Shown here: piece after piece, positions 33,774 through 44,100 of the stretch
Layout of the letters: every line of letters starts with the position of its first letter
How positions within the stretch are numbered: position 1 is the stretch's first letter
Assembly: GCA_029975435.1 (NCBI GenBank)
Contig: JARKPC010000276.1
Span: 1-64,000, forward strand
DNA from: Propionivibrio sp.
GTDB lineage: Bacteria > Pseudomonadota > Gammaproteobacteria > Burkholderiales > Rhodocyclaceae
Direction of reading: 5' to 3'
DNA length: 64,000 bases
Made by a program: the position numbers and the translations under genes
Notes under the pieces: model-generated
Told to the model about the DNA's origin: nothing
What the model saw: the letters and a program-made list of their open reading frames with translations, nothing else
The model's database searches: none

Positions 33774-34676
33774 TCACTCCGGGCAGACGACGCGGGCAGG
33801 GAAACTGGCAAACTGCTGTTCGATCCATTGCCGAAAACGGACGACGGGCACGGTGTTCAGTTTTTCCATCCGGCACAGGAAGAAATACGACATCGGGGAC
33901 TCGGCGTAGGCGCTGAAGGGACGCACCAGGCGCCCGGACACGAGATCGTCGTGCGCCAGCGAGTGACGGACCAGCCCCAGCCCCTGCCCCTTGACGGCGG
34001 CCTGCAGGATCAGCGCCGAATTATCGAACATGATTCCGTGCTCGGGTTCCCTGGCCTTGATTCCGGCCGCGGCGAACCACAGCGACCACGGTTCGTAGGA
34101 TGAATGCATCAGCGGCACATCGTCGCTCCAGACTCCGTCGTGCAGTCGATGTTGGCTGGCGAAATCGGGGGAACAGACGGGGAACAGCCAGTCGCGCAAC
34201 AGAAGTTCGCTGAACAGCCCGGGATAGGGGCCAGTGCCGAAACCGATCGATACGTCGGCATCGCCGCTCGCCAGATCGGTCGGCTTGTTGGTCGATTGCA
34301 CGTCGACGTCGATATCAGGGCAGGAGGCGATGAAGTCGCCCAGCCGCGGCAACAGCCAGCATGCGGCAAACGACGAAATGGTGCTGATGCGCAGGCGCTT
34401 GTGCGAATTGCCGCTGATCTCCTGCGCAGCGTTCTCGATCTCGGCGAACGCCGCTTCGACACGCTCGGCAAAGCGCCTGCCCTCGCCAGTCAGGCTGAGA
34501 CCGCGACCTGCCTTGTTGAACAGCGTGACCCCGAGTTCTTCCTGCAGGATGCGAATCTGATGGCTGATGGCGCTGTGCGTGAGATTGATCGCCTCGGAAG
34601 CGCGCGACACGCCTCCATGATGAGCGACCGCGACGAACACACGCAGGGCATTGAGCGACGGCAGGCGTGTCGACAT
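33774..34676 (-). CDS. LysR-family transcriptional regulator (GcvA-like)
   Basis: The 300-aa regulator opens MSTRLPSLNALRVFVAVAHH, with an HTH (RASEAINLTHSAISHQI) and a GcvA/AmpR-style effector domain (FAACWLLPRLGDF, ADVSIGFG). The start at 34676 fits the family; an upstream frame adds 31 unrelated residues. It is transcribed away from the 2-oxoacid oxidoreductase genes across a 198-base gap, so control of that operon is the natural inference. The inducer is unknown. Confidence 0.88.
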   Translation of the reverse strand: MSTRLPSLNALRVFVAVAHHGGVSRASEAINLTHSAISHQIRILQEELGVTLFNKAGRGLSLTGEGRRFAERVEAAFAEIENAAQEISGNSHKRLRISTISSFAACWLLPRLGDFIASCPDIDVDVQSTNKPTDLASGDADVSIGFGTGPYPGLFSELLLRDWLFPVCSPDFASQHRLHDGVWSDDVPLMHSSYEPWSLWFAAAGIKAREPEHGIMFDNSALILQAAVKGQGLGLVRHSLAHDDLVSGRLVRPFSAYAESPMSYFFLCRMEKLNTVPVVRFRQWIEQQFASFPARVVCPE

Positions 34677-34874
34677 GTCGAAATTTCTAACAGGTTGGCC
34701 AAAAAAAACGCAATTGAATTCGCTTTGTTCGTTGCCTAGAATCGGCTGCATCGACTGCCTGATCGGCATCTGCGCGAGCTCGTGAATCCGCTCATGTTAC
34801 ACGAATCGATGAAGCGGATCGCCGAACAAGAGGATGCTCCCCCGCCACGGATCGCCACCTGAGAATGCGGCTTT

Positions 34875-37157
34875 ATGAAGAACGACACATCGCTTGAGCC
34901 AGTTCCGACGAGTCTTGAAGACCTGTCGTTGCCGCTGGAAGTGCGGGTGCATGGCCGAGGCGGCCAGGGCGGGGTGACCTGCGCAAAGTTGATTGCCTCG
35001 CTTTATACCCGGATGGGGTTCCACGTTCAGACCTTCGGCGATTATGGCAGCGAACGCTCGGGAGCACCGATCCAGGCATTCACGCGCGTCGATCGCCAGA
35101 CCATTGCCAATCGCAACAAGGTGTACCAGCCGGACCACCTGATCGTGCTGGACGAGGCGCTGATGGGTCCGCAGGTGTTGTCCGGCACAACGCCCGGCGC
35201 ATTGTTGCTGCTCAACACCCGTTCGACCCTCGAGGCCTACGCGGGGCAATACGCCAACTATCGGCTCGGTGTGGTGGATGCCACGGCGATCGCCCGTGAA
35301 CACGGCATCGGCAGCAGTTCGGTCGTCATCATCAACACCACCATCCTCGGCGCCTACGCGCGCTTGCTCGGCGTATCGCTGGGCGCATTGGAAGAGGCAT
35401 TTGCGTCGCTCGGCTTGGGCGGCGACCTGGCGGCCGCCGAGCACGCTTACGCGCAAGTGCAGATAAGGACCTGCGATCCGGCCGATGCCCACGCGGCCGC
35501 GCCGGCGACGGCGTGGCAACCCGATTCCGCGCCGGTCACCCCCTTGACCGAGCACCGCGCTGATTCCCCGGCGACGCTCAAGACCGGTTCATGGAGTACC
35601 CAGGCGCCCCGCTATCGCGAGCACGCTGCCCCGTGCAATTTGGCCTGCCCGGCAGGAAACGACGTGCGCGGGTTCGTCCAGGCGTTGCAGGACGACGGGG
35701 CGGACGCGGCGGCAAACGTGCTGCTGCGCACGCAGCCGCTGCCTTCGGTGTGCGGGCGCGTCTGTCCGGCGCCGTGCATGCAGGCATGCAACCGCGACGC
35801 CTTCGACGGCGCGGTGAACATCCGGAGCCTGGAACGCTGGATCGCGGATCATTCGACGCAGGCGTTAGGGAAACAAACGACGGCCCGACCCCGGCGCTTC
35901 GCCGTCGTCGGCGGCGGCCCGGCGGGTTTGAGCGCGGCGTATCAGCTGGCCCTGCACGGCCACGCGGTGACGATTCTCGAAGCCGGTCCGGCATTGGGCG
36001 GCGTACTGCGCAACGGCATTCCTGCCTATCGCTTGCCGCCGGAAGCGTTGCAGCGCGATCTGCAGCGCATTCTGGATCTCGGGGTGGAGACATGCCTCAA
36101 CGTTCGCATCGGGCATGCCGACCTGCGGCGCATGCGCGCCGAATACGATGCGCTGATCGTGTGCACGGGACTCGGCCCCGCCCTCCGTCTTGAAGGCGAA
36201 GGAATCGACATGGCCGGCGTGGAGCAGGGGCTGGACTTCCTGGATCGGGCCAAGCAGGGCAAGGTCGAGCTGCGCGGTCGCGTCGTGGTCGTCGGCGGCG
36301 GCAATACGGCTATCGACTGCGCGCGCACGGCGCTGCGTTGCGGCGCGAATTCGGTCAAGCTCGTCTATCGCCGCGGCCGCGAGGACATGCCGGCCATTGC
36401 CGAAGAAATCGACAGCGCCGAATTCGAGGGCGTGCGCCTGGTGTTGAATCGGCAACCAGTGGCGTTTTCGGGCAACGGCAGTGTATCGGCGCTCGTTTTG
36501 GCGGAAGTCGAACCGGGCGCACCCGACGAAAGCGGAAGGCGGCGCCCGATGGTGACGCAACGCACGTCTCACCTGGAATGCGACACGGTCTTCCTCGCCT
36601 TGGGCCAGAGCGCCGGAATGGAGTGGCTGCCGGGCACTTGGCAAGTCAGGGACGGCCGCGCCTGGGAGGGGTCTCAAGCGCTCGACGTCTGGTTCGCCGG
36701 AGATTGCGCGACCGGCGAGGGCACGGTGACGCACGCCATCGGCAGCGGCCGCAGGATCGCATTGGCGGTGTTGGGTCGCTTGGACAATGCCCCGGAAACA
36801 CAACCGGACGCAGGAAGCGCCGTGGCCCCCGGGCAAATCCGTTTTTCCCATTTCGACGTGGTGCCGCCGCATCGTGACAAGGAACTCCCGCCGTCGGTGC
36901 GCCGCGACAGCTTCGAGGAATGCAATCACGGGCTCGCCGGGCCGGAAGAGGCCGGGCGCTGCTTCTCGTGCGGGCAATGTACGCACTGCGACACTTGCCT
37001 GATTTACTGCCCGGAGGGCGTCATCACCCGCAGCGAAAGCGGTTACCAGATCGACACCAGCTATTGCAAGGGCTGTGGCATGTGCGTCGCCGAATGCCCG
37101 CGCAGCGCCATGGAAATGCACGAAAAGACCAAGCTCGAGGTGAGGCAATGTCTCTGA
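34875..37157 (+). CDS. Fused 2-oxoacid oxidoreductase gamma / GltD-like NAD(P)H-FAD / ferredoxin protein
   Basis: One 760-aa chain joins three parts. Residues 1-205 are the gamma subunit of a 2-oxoacid:acceptor oxidoreductase (VRVHGRGGQGGVT, FGDYGSERSGAP). Residues about 250-640 are a GltD/PadH-like flavoprotein with an N-terminal Fe-S binding set (CNLACPAGND, VCGRVCPAPCMQAC), FAD motif [13 protein letters not shown] and NAD(P) motif VVVVGGGNTAIDCA. Residues about 690-745 are a two-cluster ferredoxin (CGQCTHCDTC, CKGCGMCVAECP). The parts correspond to separate PadF, PadH and PadE subunits of phenylglyoxylate:NAD oxidoreductase. It overlaps the alpha gene by ten bases. Confidence 0.88.
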   Translation: MKNDTSLEPVPTSLEDLSLPLEVRVHGRGGQGGVTCAKLIASLYTRMGFHVQTFGDYGSERSGAPIQAFTRVDRQTIANRNKVYQPDHLIVLDEALMGPQVLSGTTPGALLLLNTRSTLEAYAGQYANYRLGVVDATAIAREHGIGSSSVVIINTTILGAYARLLGVSLGALEEAFASLGLGGDLAAAEHAYAQVQIRTCDPADAHAAAPATAWQPDSAPVTPLTEHRADSPATLKTGSWSTQAPRYREHAAPCNLACPAGNDVRGFVQALQDDGADAAANVLLRTQPLPSVCGRVCPAPCMQACNRDAFDGAVNIRSLERWIADHSTQALGKQTTARPRRFAVVGGGPAGLSAAYQLALHGHAVTILEAGPALGGVLRNGIPAYRLPPEALQRDLQRILDLGVETCLNVRIGHADLRRMRAEYDALIVCTGLGPALRLEGEGIDMAGVEQGLDFLDRAKQGKVELRGRVVVVGGGNTAIDCARTALRCGANSVKLVYRRGREDMPAIAEEIDSAEFEGVRLVLNRQPVAFSGNGSVSALVLAEVEPGAPDESGRRRPMVTQRTSHLECDTVFLALGQSAGMEWLPGTWQVRDGRAWEGSQALDVWFAGDCATGEGTVTHAIGSGRRIALAVLGRLDNAPETQPDAGSAVAPGQIRFSHFDVVPPHRDKELPPSVRRDSFEECNHGLAGPEEAGRCFSCGQCTHCDTCLIYCPEGVITRSESGYQIDTSYCKGCGMCVAECPRSAMEMHEKTKLEVRQCL

Positions 37158-38308
37158 AACTCCTGAGCGCCAATCACGGCGCCGCCCTGGCCGCGACACT
37201 GGCGGCGCGGGCCAACCGGGCGGGGCGCGGGTTCTGCAGCGGCGTCTATCCGATCACGCCGTCGACCGAATGCATGGAATACCTCTGTCTGCAGGAGATC
37301 GAGAAGGGACGGGTGGTGAAGGTGGAAAGCGAGCACAGCGCCATGGCCGTGTGCATCGGCGCCGCCTCGGCCGGAGCGCGCACCTTCACGACCACCTCGT
37401 CCAACGGCCTCGCCTACATGGCGGAGAACTGTATTGCCGCAGCACTGCTGCGCTTGCCGGTGGTGATGGCGGTGGCCAACCGCACGCTCGGCCCGCCCTG
37501 GAACATCTGGGCCGACCATGGCGATTCCCTGTTGCTGCGCGACCAGGGCTTGATCCAGTTCTACTGCGCGGACAATCAGGAGTTGTTCGACACCGTGCTT
37601 TGCGCCTTCCGTCTGGCAGAAGACCAGGCTGTAATGATGCCGGTGATGGTCTGCATGGAAGGTTTCATCCTTTCGCACACCACGGCGCAGATCGACGTTC
37701 CGGAGCAAGCGCAGGTTGACGAATTCCTGCCGCTCACCTCGATTCCGCATCGGCTCGGGGACACGCCCCATGCGCTCGGGCAGGTCGAATTGCCGCATCA
37801 GGTCGAAATGCACCGGCACCAGCACCTGGCCGCGATGAACGGCGCCATTGACGTCTACGCCGGCATCCGGGACGAGTTCGAGCGGGTGTTCGACCGTCGC
37901 CTCCCGGACGCTGTCGTGGCCTATCGCGCCGAGGACGCCGAAACGCTGATCGTCTCGATGGGAACGATCGGCGCCACCGCCGAACGGGTGGTCGATCGGC
38001 TGCGCGAACAGGGACAGAAAGTGGGAGCGCTGCGCGTGCGCCTGTTCCGCCCGCTGCCCATGGAAGGGATCCGGGCATGGTTCGCCGGCAAGCAGCGCAT
38101 CGCGGTGATCGACCGCGACGTCAGCCTGGGATTCGGCGGCGTCTTGTGGGGCGAAGTCAACGCGCTGGCCGATCCGGGCACGGTGGTGCAGAGCTACCTG
38201 GCAGGACTGGGCGGCGGCGACGTGCGGCCGGAACATATCGAGAACATGCTGTCCGATCTGCTGCCGCGCACGTCGGCTGGATTGCCGGCAATGATGGAGG
38301 CAGCGTGA
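37148..38308 (+). CDS. 2-oxoacid:acceptor oxidoreductase, alpha subunit
   Basis: The 386-aa subunit has the domain I/II architecture of PorA/PadG: CSGVYPITPSTECMEYL near the start, EHSAMAVCIGAASAGAR, TTTSSNGLAYM and a transketolase C-terminal-like domain (LIVSMGTIGATAERV, VRLFRPLP). With the beta subunit it binds TPP and decarboxylates a 2-oxoacid to acyl-CoA. The start overlaps the fused subunit gene, and its TGA overlaps the beta ATG (TGATG). The substrate could be phenylglyoxylate, pyruvate or an aryl-pyruvate; sequence alone does not decide. Confidence 0.88.
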   Translation: MSLKLLSANHGAALAATLAARANRAGRGFCSGVYPITPSTECMEYLCLQEIEKGRVVKVESEHSAMAVCIGAASAGARTFTTTSSNGLAYMAENCIAAALLRLPVVMAVANRTLGPPWNIWADHGDSLLLRDQGLIQFYCADNQELFDTVLCAFRLAEDQAVMMPVMVCMEGFILSHTTAQIDVPEQAQVDEFLPLTSIPHRLGDTPHALGQVELPHQVEMHRHQHLAAMNGAIDVYAGIRDEFERVFDRRLPDAVVAYRAEDAETLIVSMGTIGATAERVVDRLREQGQKVGALRVRLFRPLPMEGIRAWFAGKQRIAVIDRDVSLGFGGVLWGEVNALADPGTVVQSYLAGLGGGDVRPEHIENMLSDLLPRTSAGLPAMMEAA

Positions 38309-39234
38309 TGAACGAGCCCATGCTTGGCGGCATGGCCCAGACGGCGCTGGACCGCCGCGACCCGCTGCTGCGCGCGGGCAATACCAATTGCGGGGGATGC
38401 GGTTTTTCGTCCCTGATGCAGATGATGCGTCATGCCGTGGCAGATCAACCGGTACACCTCGTGATTCCGGCATGCTGCGCCGCGGTATCCGCCGGCGTCT
38501 TTCCGCAAAGCACCTACGGCGCGCCGACCTTGCTGACAACCTTCGCCTCCGCAGCGGCGGCGGCCAGCGGGATCGCCAGCGTGGCACGGATGAACGGCGA
38601 GGACACGCGCGTCGTCTGCCTCGCTGGTGACGGCGGCACCTACGACATCGGCTTTGCCACCCTGTCGGCGGCGGCCGACCGCAACGAGGATGTGCTGTAC
38701 ATCTGCTACGACAACGAAATCTACGGCAACACCGGCGGGCAGCGTTCGTCGGCAACGCCGGCCGGCGCCCTGACGACCAACCTGTCGCGCGGGAAACCCG
38801 AGCAGAAGAAGGACATCCTGGCGATCATGGCCGCGCATCGCATTCCCTATGCGGCATCGATCTCCCTGGCGCACGCCGAGGACGCCGTGCGCAAGCTGCG
38901 CCGGGCACTCGATCTTCAGGGATTCCGCTTCCTGCACGTACTCTCGCCCTGCCCCACCGGCTGGAAGTCGGAACCGGCGCTGGGCATGGAGTTGGTGAGG
39001 CTGGCCGTGCGTTCCGGTCTTTTCCCGGTACTGGAGGTCTTTGACGGCAAGCGCTACGTCGTGAACATCGAACCGGATTTTTCCGACGAGGCGCTGGACA
39101 TGTATTTGTCGCTTCAGTTACGTTTCCAGAAGTCCGGCATTACGGCAGCCGGGCTGCGGCCGGACATCGATCGCCATTGGCAGAATCTGCGCGCGTTGAG
39201 CGGACGCATCGTGCCCGCCCGTCGCAGCGCCTGA
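38308..39234 (+). CDS. 2-oxoacid:acceptor oxidoreductase, beta subunit (TPP-binding)
   Basis: The 308-aa protein carries CGGCGFSSLMQMM (an N-terminal Cys set of PorB/PadI subunits) and the TPP-Mg motif GDGGTYDIGF (about residue 107), continuing to YDNEIYGNTGGQRS. CPTGW is a further conserved cysteine motif. It completes the gamma/FAD/Fd-alpha-beta complex encoded from 34875. The stop is 27 bases before the XRE-cupin gene, so these may be one operon. Confidence 0.9.
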   Translation: MNEPMLGGMAQTALDRRDPLLRAGNTNCGGCGFSSLMQMMRHAVADQPVHLVIPACCAAVSAGVFPQSTYGAPTLLTTFASAAAAASGIASVARMNGEDTRVVCLAGDGGTYDIGFATLSAAADRNEDVLYICYDNEIYGNTGGQRSSATPAGALTTNLSRGKPEQKKDILAIMAAHRIPYAASISLAHAEDAVRKLRRALDLQGFRFLHVLSPCPTGWKSEPALGMELVRLAVRSGLFPVLEVFDGKRYVVNIEPDFSDEALDMYLSLQLRFQKSGITAAGLRPDIDRHWQNLRALSGRIVPARRSA

Positions 39235-39261
39235 TGCAAGGTTCCACGGGAGGAGCAGTTC

Positions 39262-39822
39262 ATGCGCAAATACGTCGGTGAGCGGATCAAGAAGCTGCGC
39301 GAGGCGCAAGACATGACGCTGGCGCAGGTGACCAAGCTGACCGGGATCGCCGAGGATCGCCTGCTGGCCTACGAGGACGGATCGGCGGTGCCTTCGATCG
39401 GCACGGTCATCCAGTTGTCGCGCGTGCTCGGATCGAAGATGGCCGGGCTGTTGCACGGCGGCGGCACGGTCTCGGATTCGCTGACCATCTGCCGCTCCGG
39501 TGAGTCCCTGGCCGGCGAGCAGGGCGATACGGAACAAAGCTACGCCTACAGCTCGCTGACCCGACCCGGCACCGCCGGGCATCTGATGGAGCCGTTCCTG
39601 CTGAGCTTCGACCCCAATGCCAAGCAGGGCGTGCCGATCACCCATGACGGACAGGAATTCGTCTACATCGTCGACGGGACGATCGAACTGTTCTACGACG
39701 GACGCAGCTATCGGCTGGAAAAGGGCGACAGCGCCTATCTCGACTCGTCGCTGCCCCACACGTTCCATGGGCTGGGGGATAGCGTGGCGCAGGTGCTGGC
39801 CGTCGTGAGTTCTTCAACCTGA
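39262..39822 (+). CDS. XRE-family regulator with C-terminal cupin
   Basis: The 186-aa protein has an N-terminal HTH_3 domain (ERIKKLREAQDMTLAQVTKL) and a C-terminal cupin (TIELFYDGRSYRLEKGD, DSSLPHTFHGLG). This two-domain type commonly senses small acids, amines or CoA-linked metabolites. It sits between the oxidoreductase beta gene and the CoA-transferase gene, with 17 bases to the latter, and is likely a second local regulator besides LysR. Confidence 0.87.
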   Translation: MRKYVGERIKKLREAQDMTLAQVTKLTGIAEDRLLAYEDGSAVPSIGTVIQLSRVLGSKMAGLLHGGGTVSDSLTICRSGESLAGEQGDTEQSYAYSSLTRPGTAGHLMEPFLLSFDPNAKQGVPITHDGQEFVYIVDGTIELFYDGRSYRLEKGDSAYLDSSLPHTFHGLGDSVAQVLAVVSSST

Positions 39823-39839
39823 GAGAGAGAAAAAAGGGA

Positions 39840-41135
39840 ATGTCCGCGCAAGCGCTCTATCAAGAAAAGCGAACCGTCGCCGCCGAGGCCATCCGTCACG
39901 TTCGCGACGACGACGTGATCATCGTTCCGACCGGTGTCGGCGAGCCGCCCGCTCTGCTTGCGGAACTCTCCGCGCAGCGGCAGACCTTTCGCGGGGTCCA
40001 GATTGCGCAAACCCTGCCGCTGCGCAAGTTCGCGTATTTCGATCCCGAGACGGTCGAGCATGTCCGGCACCTTTCGTACTTCTTCGGCGGCGCTTCCCGG
40101 CCTGGCGGGCAGGAGGGCTGGATTGATTACGTCCCGACGTATTTCTCCGAAGTGCCGCTCCTGATCGAACGCGGATACAACCGCGCCGATGTGGTGTTCT
40201 CGATGGCCTCGGAGATGGACGAACACGGCTATTTTTCCCTGAGCCTGGGCACCGACTACACGATGGCGGCCGTCGCCAAGGCGCGGGCCGTGGTGCTCGA
40301 GGTCAACCCCAACGTGCCGTTTGCCCACGGCAACTGCCACGTTCACATCTCGCAGGTCACTGCGCTGATCGAGAGCGAAGAACCAATCTTCGAGGTAGGC
40401 CTGCCGAGAATCGAGCCCGTACAGGAAGCCATCGGCCGCTACGTCGGGGAACTCGTTCCCGACGGCGCAACCCTGCAGATCGGCTTCGGCGGCATCCCGG
40501 ATGCGGTCGTCATGCAACTCACGCACAAGCGCGATCTCGGCATCCACACCGAGATGTTCGGCGACGGCATCATGTCCCTCGTCGAGGCCGGCGTCGTGAC
40601 GAATCGCCGCAAGAATCATCACCCGGCGAAGATGCTTGCGACGTTCGCCCTTGGCTCCAGGAAGCTCTATCGGTTCATGCATCACAACCCGGCGCTGGAA
40701 ATGCATCCTGTTGATTTCACCAACGACCCGGCGCTCGCGGGCCTGAACGACAATCTCATCGCCATCAATGCGACGCTGCAAGTCGACCTGATCGGGCAGT
40801 GCGGGTCTGAAAGCCTGGGCTCCACGCCCTATTCGGGCACCGGTGGCCAGGCGGACTTCGTCCGGGCCGCCAACCGCTCGAAGGGCGGCAAATCGATCAT
40901 CGTCCTGCCGTCAACAGCGAAGGGAAACACCATCTCCCGGATCGTACCGACGCTCGCGCCAGGCACGCACGTCACCACCGGCAAGAACGACGTGAATTAC
41001 GTGGTCAGCGAATACGGCGTCGCCCAGTTGCGCGGCAAGAGCGCGAAGCAACGCGCCGAGGCGTTGATCGGCATCACGCATCCCGATTTTCGAGGGGAAC
41101 TGCGCGAGGCAGCGCGAAAGATGCGATTGCTTTAA
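39840..41135 (+). CDS. Acetyl-CoA hydrolase/CoA-transferase family protein
   Basis: The 431-aa product is a family I CoA-transferase of the Cat1/4-hydroxybutyrate CoA-transferase type. It has LEVNPNVPFAHGN, IGFGGIPDAV, the catalytic-glutamate motif GQCGSESLG (about residue 323), SKGGKSIIVLPSTAKGNTIS and VVSEYGVAQLRGKS. It follows the XRE-cupin gene closely, with a ribosome site AAAAGGGA. In this context it may move CoA from the acyl-CoA made by the oxidoreductase to a free acid such as acetate or succinate. Confidence 0.85.
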   Translation: MSAQALYQEKRTVAAEAIRHVRDDDVIIVPTGVGEPPALLAELSAQRQTFRGVQIAQTLPLRKFAYFDPETVEHVRHLSYFFGGASRPGGQEGWIDYVPTYFSEVPLLIERGYNRADVVFSMASEMDEHGYFSLSLGTDYTMAAVAKARAVVLEVNPNVPFAHGNCHVHISQVTALIESEEPIFEVGLPRIEPVQEAIGRYVGELVPDGATLQIGFGGIPDAVVMQLTHKRDLGIHTEMFGDGIMSLVEAGVVTNRRKNHHPAKMLATFALGSRKLYRFMHHNPALEMHPVDFTNDPALAGLNDNLIAINATLQVDLIGQCGSESLGSTPYSGTGGQADFVRAANRSKGGKSIIVLPSTAKGNTISRIVPTLAPGTHVTTGKNDVNYVVSEYGVAQLRGKSAKQRAEALIGITHPDFRGELREAARKMRLL

Positions 41136-41195
41136 GCAACGTTGAGGCGCGATACCGGTTGCCGCGCAGAAAAGGACCGGAGTAGTATCGGACGG

Positions 41196-44100
41196 ATGGA
41201 AAGCATCACTACGTCCAGCGTGAAGGCATCCGGCCCGGTCGAACCCGGCGCGGCTTCCAGGGTTTCCGCGCGTCATTCCCTCAAGACCCGGATCACCCTC
41301 GTCACGCTGGCCATTTTCCTGTTGAGCCTGTGGTCGCTGTCGTATTACACCACCCGCGTGTTGCGCGGGGACATGGAACGCCTGCTGAGTGAGCAGCAGT
41401 ATTCGACGGTTTCCCTTCTCGCGACCCAGATCAACCGCGATTTGTCCGAGCGACTTGCGGCACTGGTGCATCTGGCCAATGGGTCTGCGGAAACGATGCG
41501 CAAGGGGCCGGCCGCCATGCAGGCTTTCATCGAGCAGCATCCGGCCCTGCATGGCATGTTCATCAGCGGCATGTTTGTAATCTCCGTCGATGGCACGGTC
41601 GTGGCGGATTTCCCCATTTCAACCGGTCGGCTCGGGCTGAACATCATGGACCGGGATTACGTGTTCGCTGCGCTCACTGAAGGGAAAGCGACGATCGGCC
41701 GGCCGGTCGTCGGAAGGGTCACGCTGGCGCCGATCATCGTCATGGCCGCCCCCATCCGGGATAATCGCGGGGAGGTAATCGGCGCGCTGGGGGGAGCGAT
41801 CAGCCTCAATGTTCCCAATTTCCTGGACGAAATCACCGAAAACCGCTATGGCAAGACCGGTGGCTATATGATCAGCGCGCCGCAACATCGGCTGATCGTA
41901 ACGGCAACCGACAAGCGCCGCGTCATGGAAGCGCTCCCTGCCTTCGGGGTTGACCCGGCTATCGACCGCCTGATCGAGGGCCGGGAAGGATCGGCGGTGC
42001 TGGTCGGACCGGATGGAATCGAAACGCTGATCTCGGCCAAGGGCGTTCCGGTATCCAATTGGCAGGTGATGGTTTCGTTGCCAACGGCCGAAGCCTTCGC
42101 GCCAATCGAAAGCATGCAACGGCAAATGTTTTATGGAACCCTGTTCCTGACCCTGCTGGCAGGATCGGTCTGCTGGTGGACGTTGAGGCGCCAGCTCTCC
42201 CCGCTGGTCGCCACTGCCCACACCCTGGCCTCGCTGCCGGAAACCAGCGAGCCGCTGCAACCCCTGCCTGTTGCCCGACCCGACGAGATTGGCCAACTCA
42301 TCGGAGGCTTCAACCGCTTGCTGAAAACGCTGAGGGAACGGAAAGAAGCATTGCGGGAAAGCGAGCAGCGGTTCAGGGCGCTTCACGACGCCGCTTTCAG
42401 CGGCATTCTGATCCACGATCATGGAACGGTCCTGGACTGCAATCAGGGCCTGCTCGATCTGACCGGCTACACCCGCGAAGACTTTATCGGCGCGGACGGG
42501 TTCGAGAAACTCATCGCACCGGGTTGGCGAGCCGTGGCCAGACGCAATAGTCAAAGCGGCCAGGAGCTTGTTTACGAGGTCGAGGGCCTGCGCAAGGATG
42601 GCAGAACCTACCCGCTCTGCGTCCACAGCCGGAACTTCACTTACAAGGATCGTGCCGTCCGCGTCGTGGAATTCAGCGACATCACCGAACTCAAGGAAGC
42701 CGAGGCCAAGCTCGTCGAAAGCGAATCGCGGCTGCAAATGCTGCTCCAGGCCATCCCCTCCCCGGTTTTTTACAAGGATGCCGAAGGCTTCTACACGGGA
42801 GGGAACAAGGCGTTCGAGCAATACGTGGGACTGTCGCGAGAGCAATTCATCGGCAAGACGGTGTACGACGTCGCCGACAGGGACCTGGCCGAAAAGTACG
42901 CCCGGGCCGACCAGGAACTGCTGAACAATCCCGGCGTTCAGACCTACGAAGCCTCCGTCGTCGATGCCGACGGAAGTTGCCACGACGTCATCTTCTACAA
43001 AGCCACCTTCACGAATTCGGACGGCAAGGTGGCAGGGCTGATCGGCGTCATCCTCGACATCACGGCACGCAAGCGGGCAGAAGAAGCGCTGCGCGATAGT
43101 CACGACGTTCTGCGCAGCATTCTGGAGACCACGAAGGACGGCTTTCTGCGTCTGGACACGCGGGGACATCTGATCGACGTCAACCCCGCCTACTGCCAGT
43201 TGTCGGGTTATACCCGCGAAGAACTGCTTGGCCTGCACATCTCCAGTCTGGAAGCAGCGGAGAGCGCAGCGGAAGTAAGCGAACGCATTCAGCGCCTCAA
43301 GGACACGACCAGCGAGCAGTTTGAAACCATGCATCGCCGCAAGGACGGATCGGTCTGGTATGTCGAGGTGAGCACCACGTACCGGAGCAACGACGCCGCT
43401 GGTGAACTCTTCGCCTTCGTGCGCGACATCTCCGAGCGCAAGTGGGCCGAAGAGAAGGTCGTCGAAAGCGAGGCCCGGTTACAGACGCTGATTCAAACGC
43501 TGCCCGACCTGATCTGGCTGAAAGATGCCGAAGGGGTCTATCTGGCGTGCAACCACCGCTTCGAACGTTTCTTCGGCGCCTCCGAAAAGGACATCGTGGG
43601 CAAGACAGACTACGATTTCGTCGACCGTGAACTGGCCGATTTTTTCCGAAAACGCGACCAGGTCGCCATGGCGAAAGGCGTCCCGAGCGCCAACGAGGAA
43701 TGGATCACTTTTGCCGACGACGGACACAGGGAACTGCTGGAAACCACCAAGACGCCGATGTTCGATGCCCACGGGCACCTGATCGGCGTGCTCGGGATCG
43801 GCCATGACATTACCGAGCGCAGACGCGCGGACGAAGCATTGCGCAAATTGTCGCTGGCGGTGGAGCAAAGCCCGGTGAGCATCGTCATTACCGACCTGGA
43901 AGGGCGCATCGAGTATGTCAATCCGGCGTTCAGCCTGACCTCCGGTTATTCCGCGGCAGAGGCTCTGGGGCAGAACCCGCGGGTCCTCAAATCCGGGAAC
44001 ACGCCGCAGGAGACCTACACGAAGCTGTGGGCGACGCTGGTGGAAGGAAAAACCTGGCGCGGCGAATTCGTCAACCGACGCAAGGACGGCACGGAGTACC

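Noticed and set aside
35865-37199. 444-codon minus-strand frame opposite the fused oxidoreductase
   Set aside because: It is a shadow of a strong coding region with no plausible protein features.
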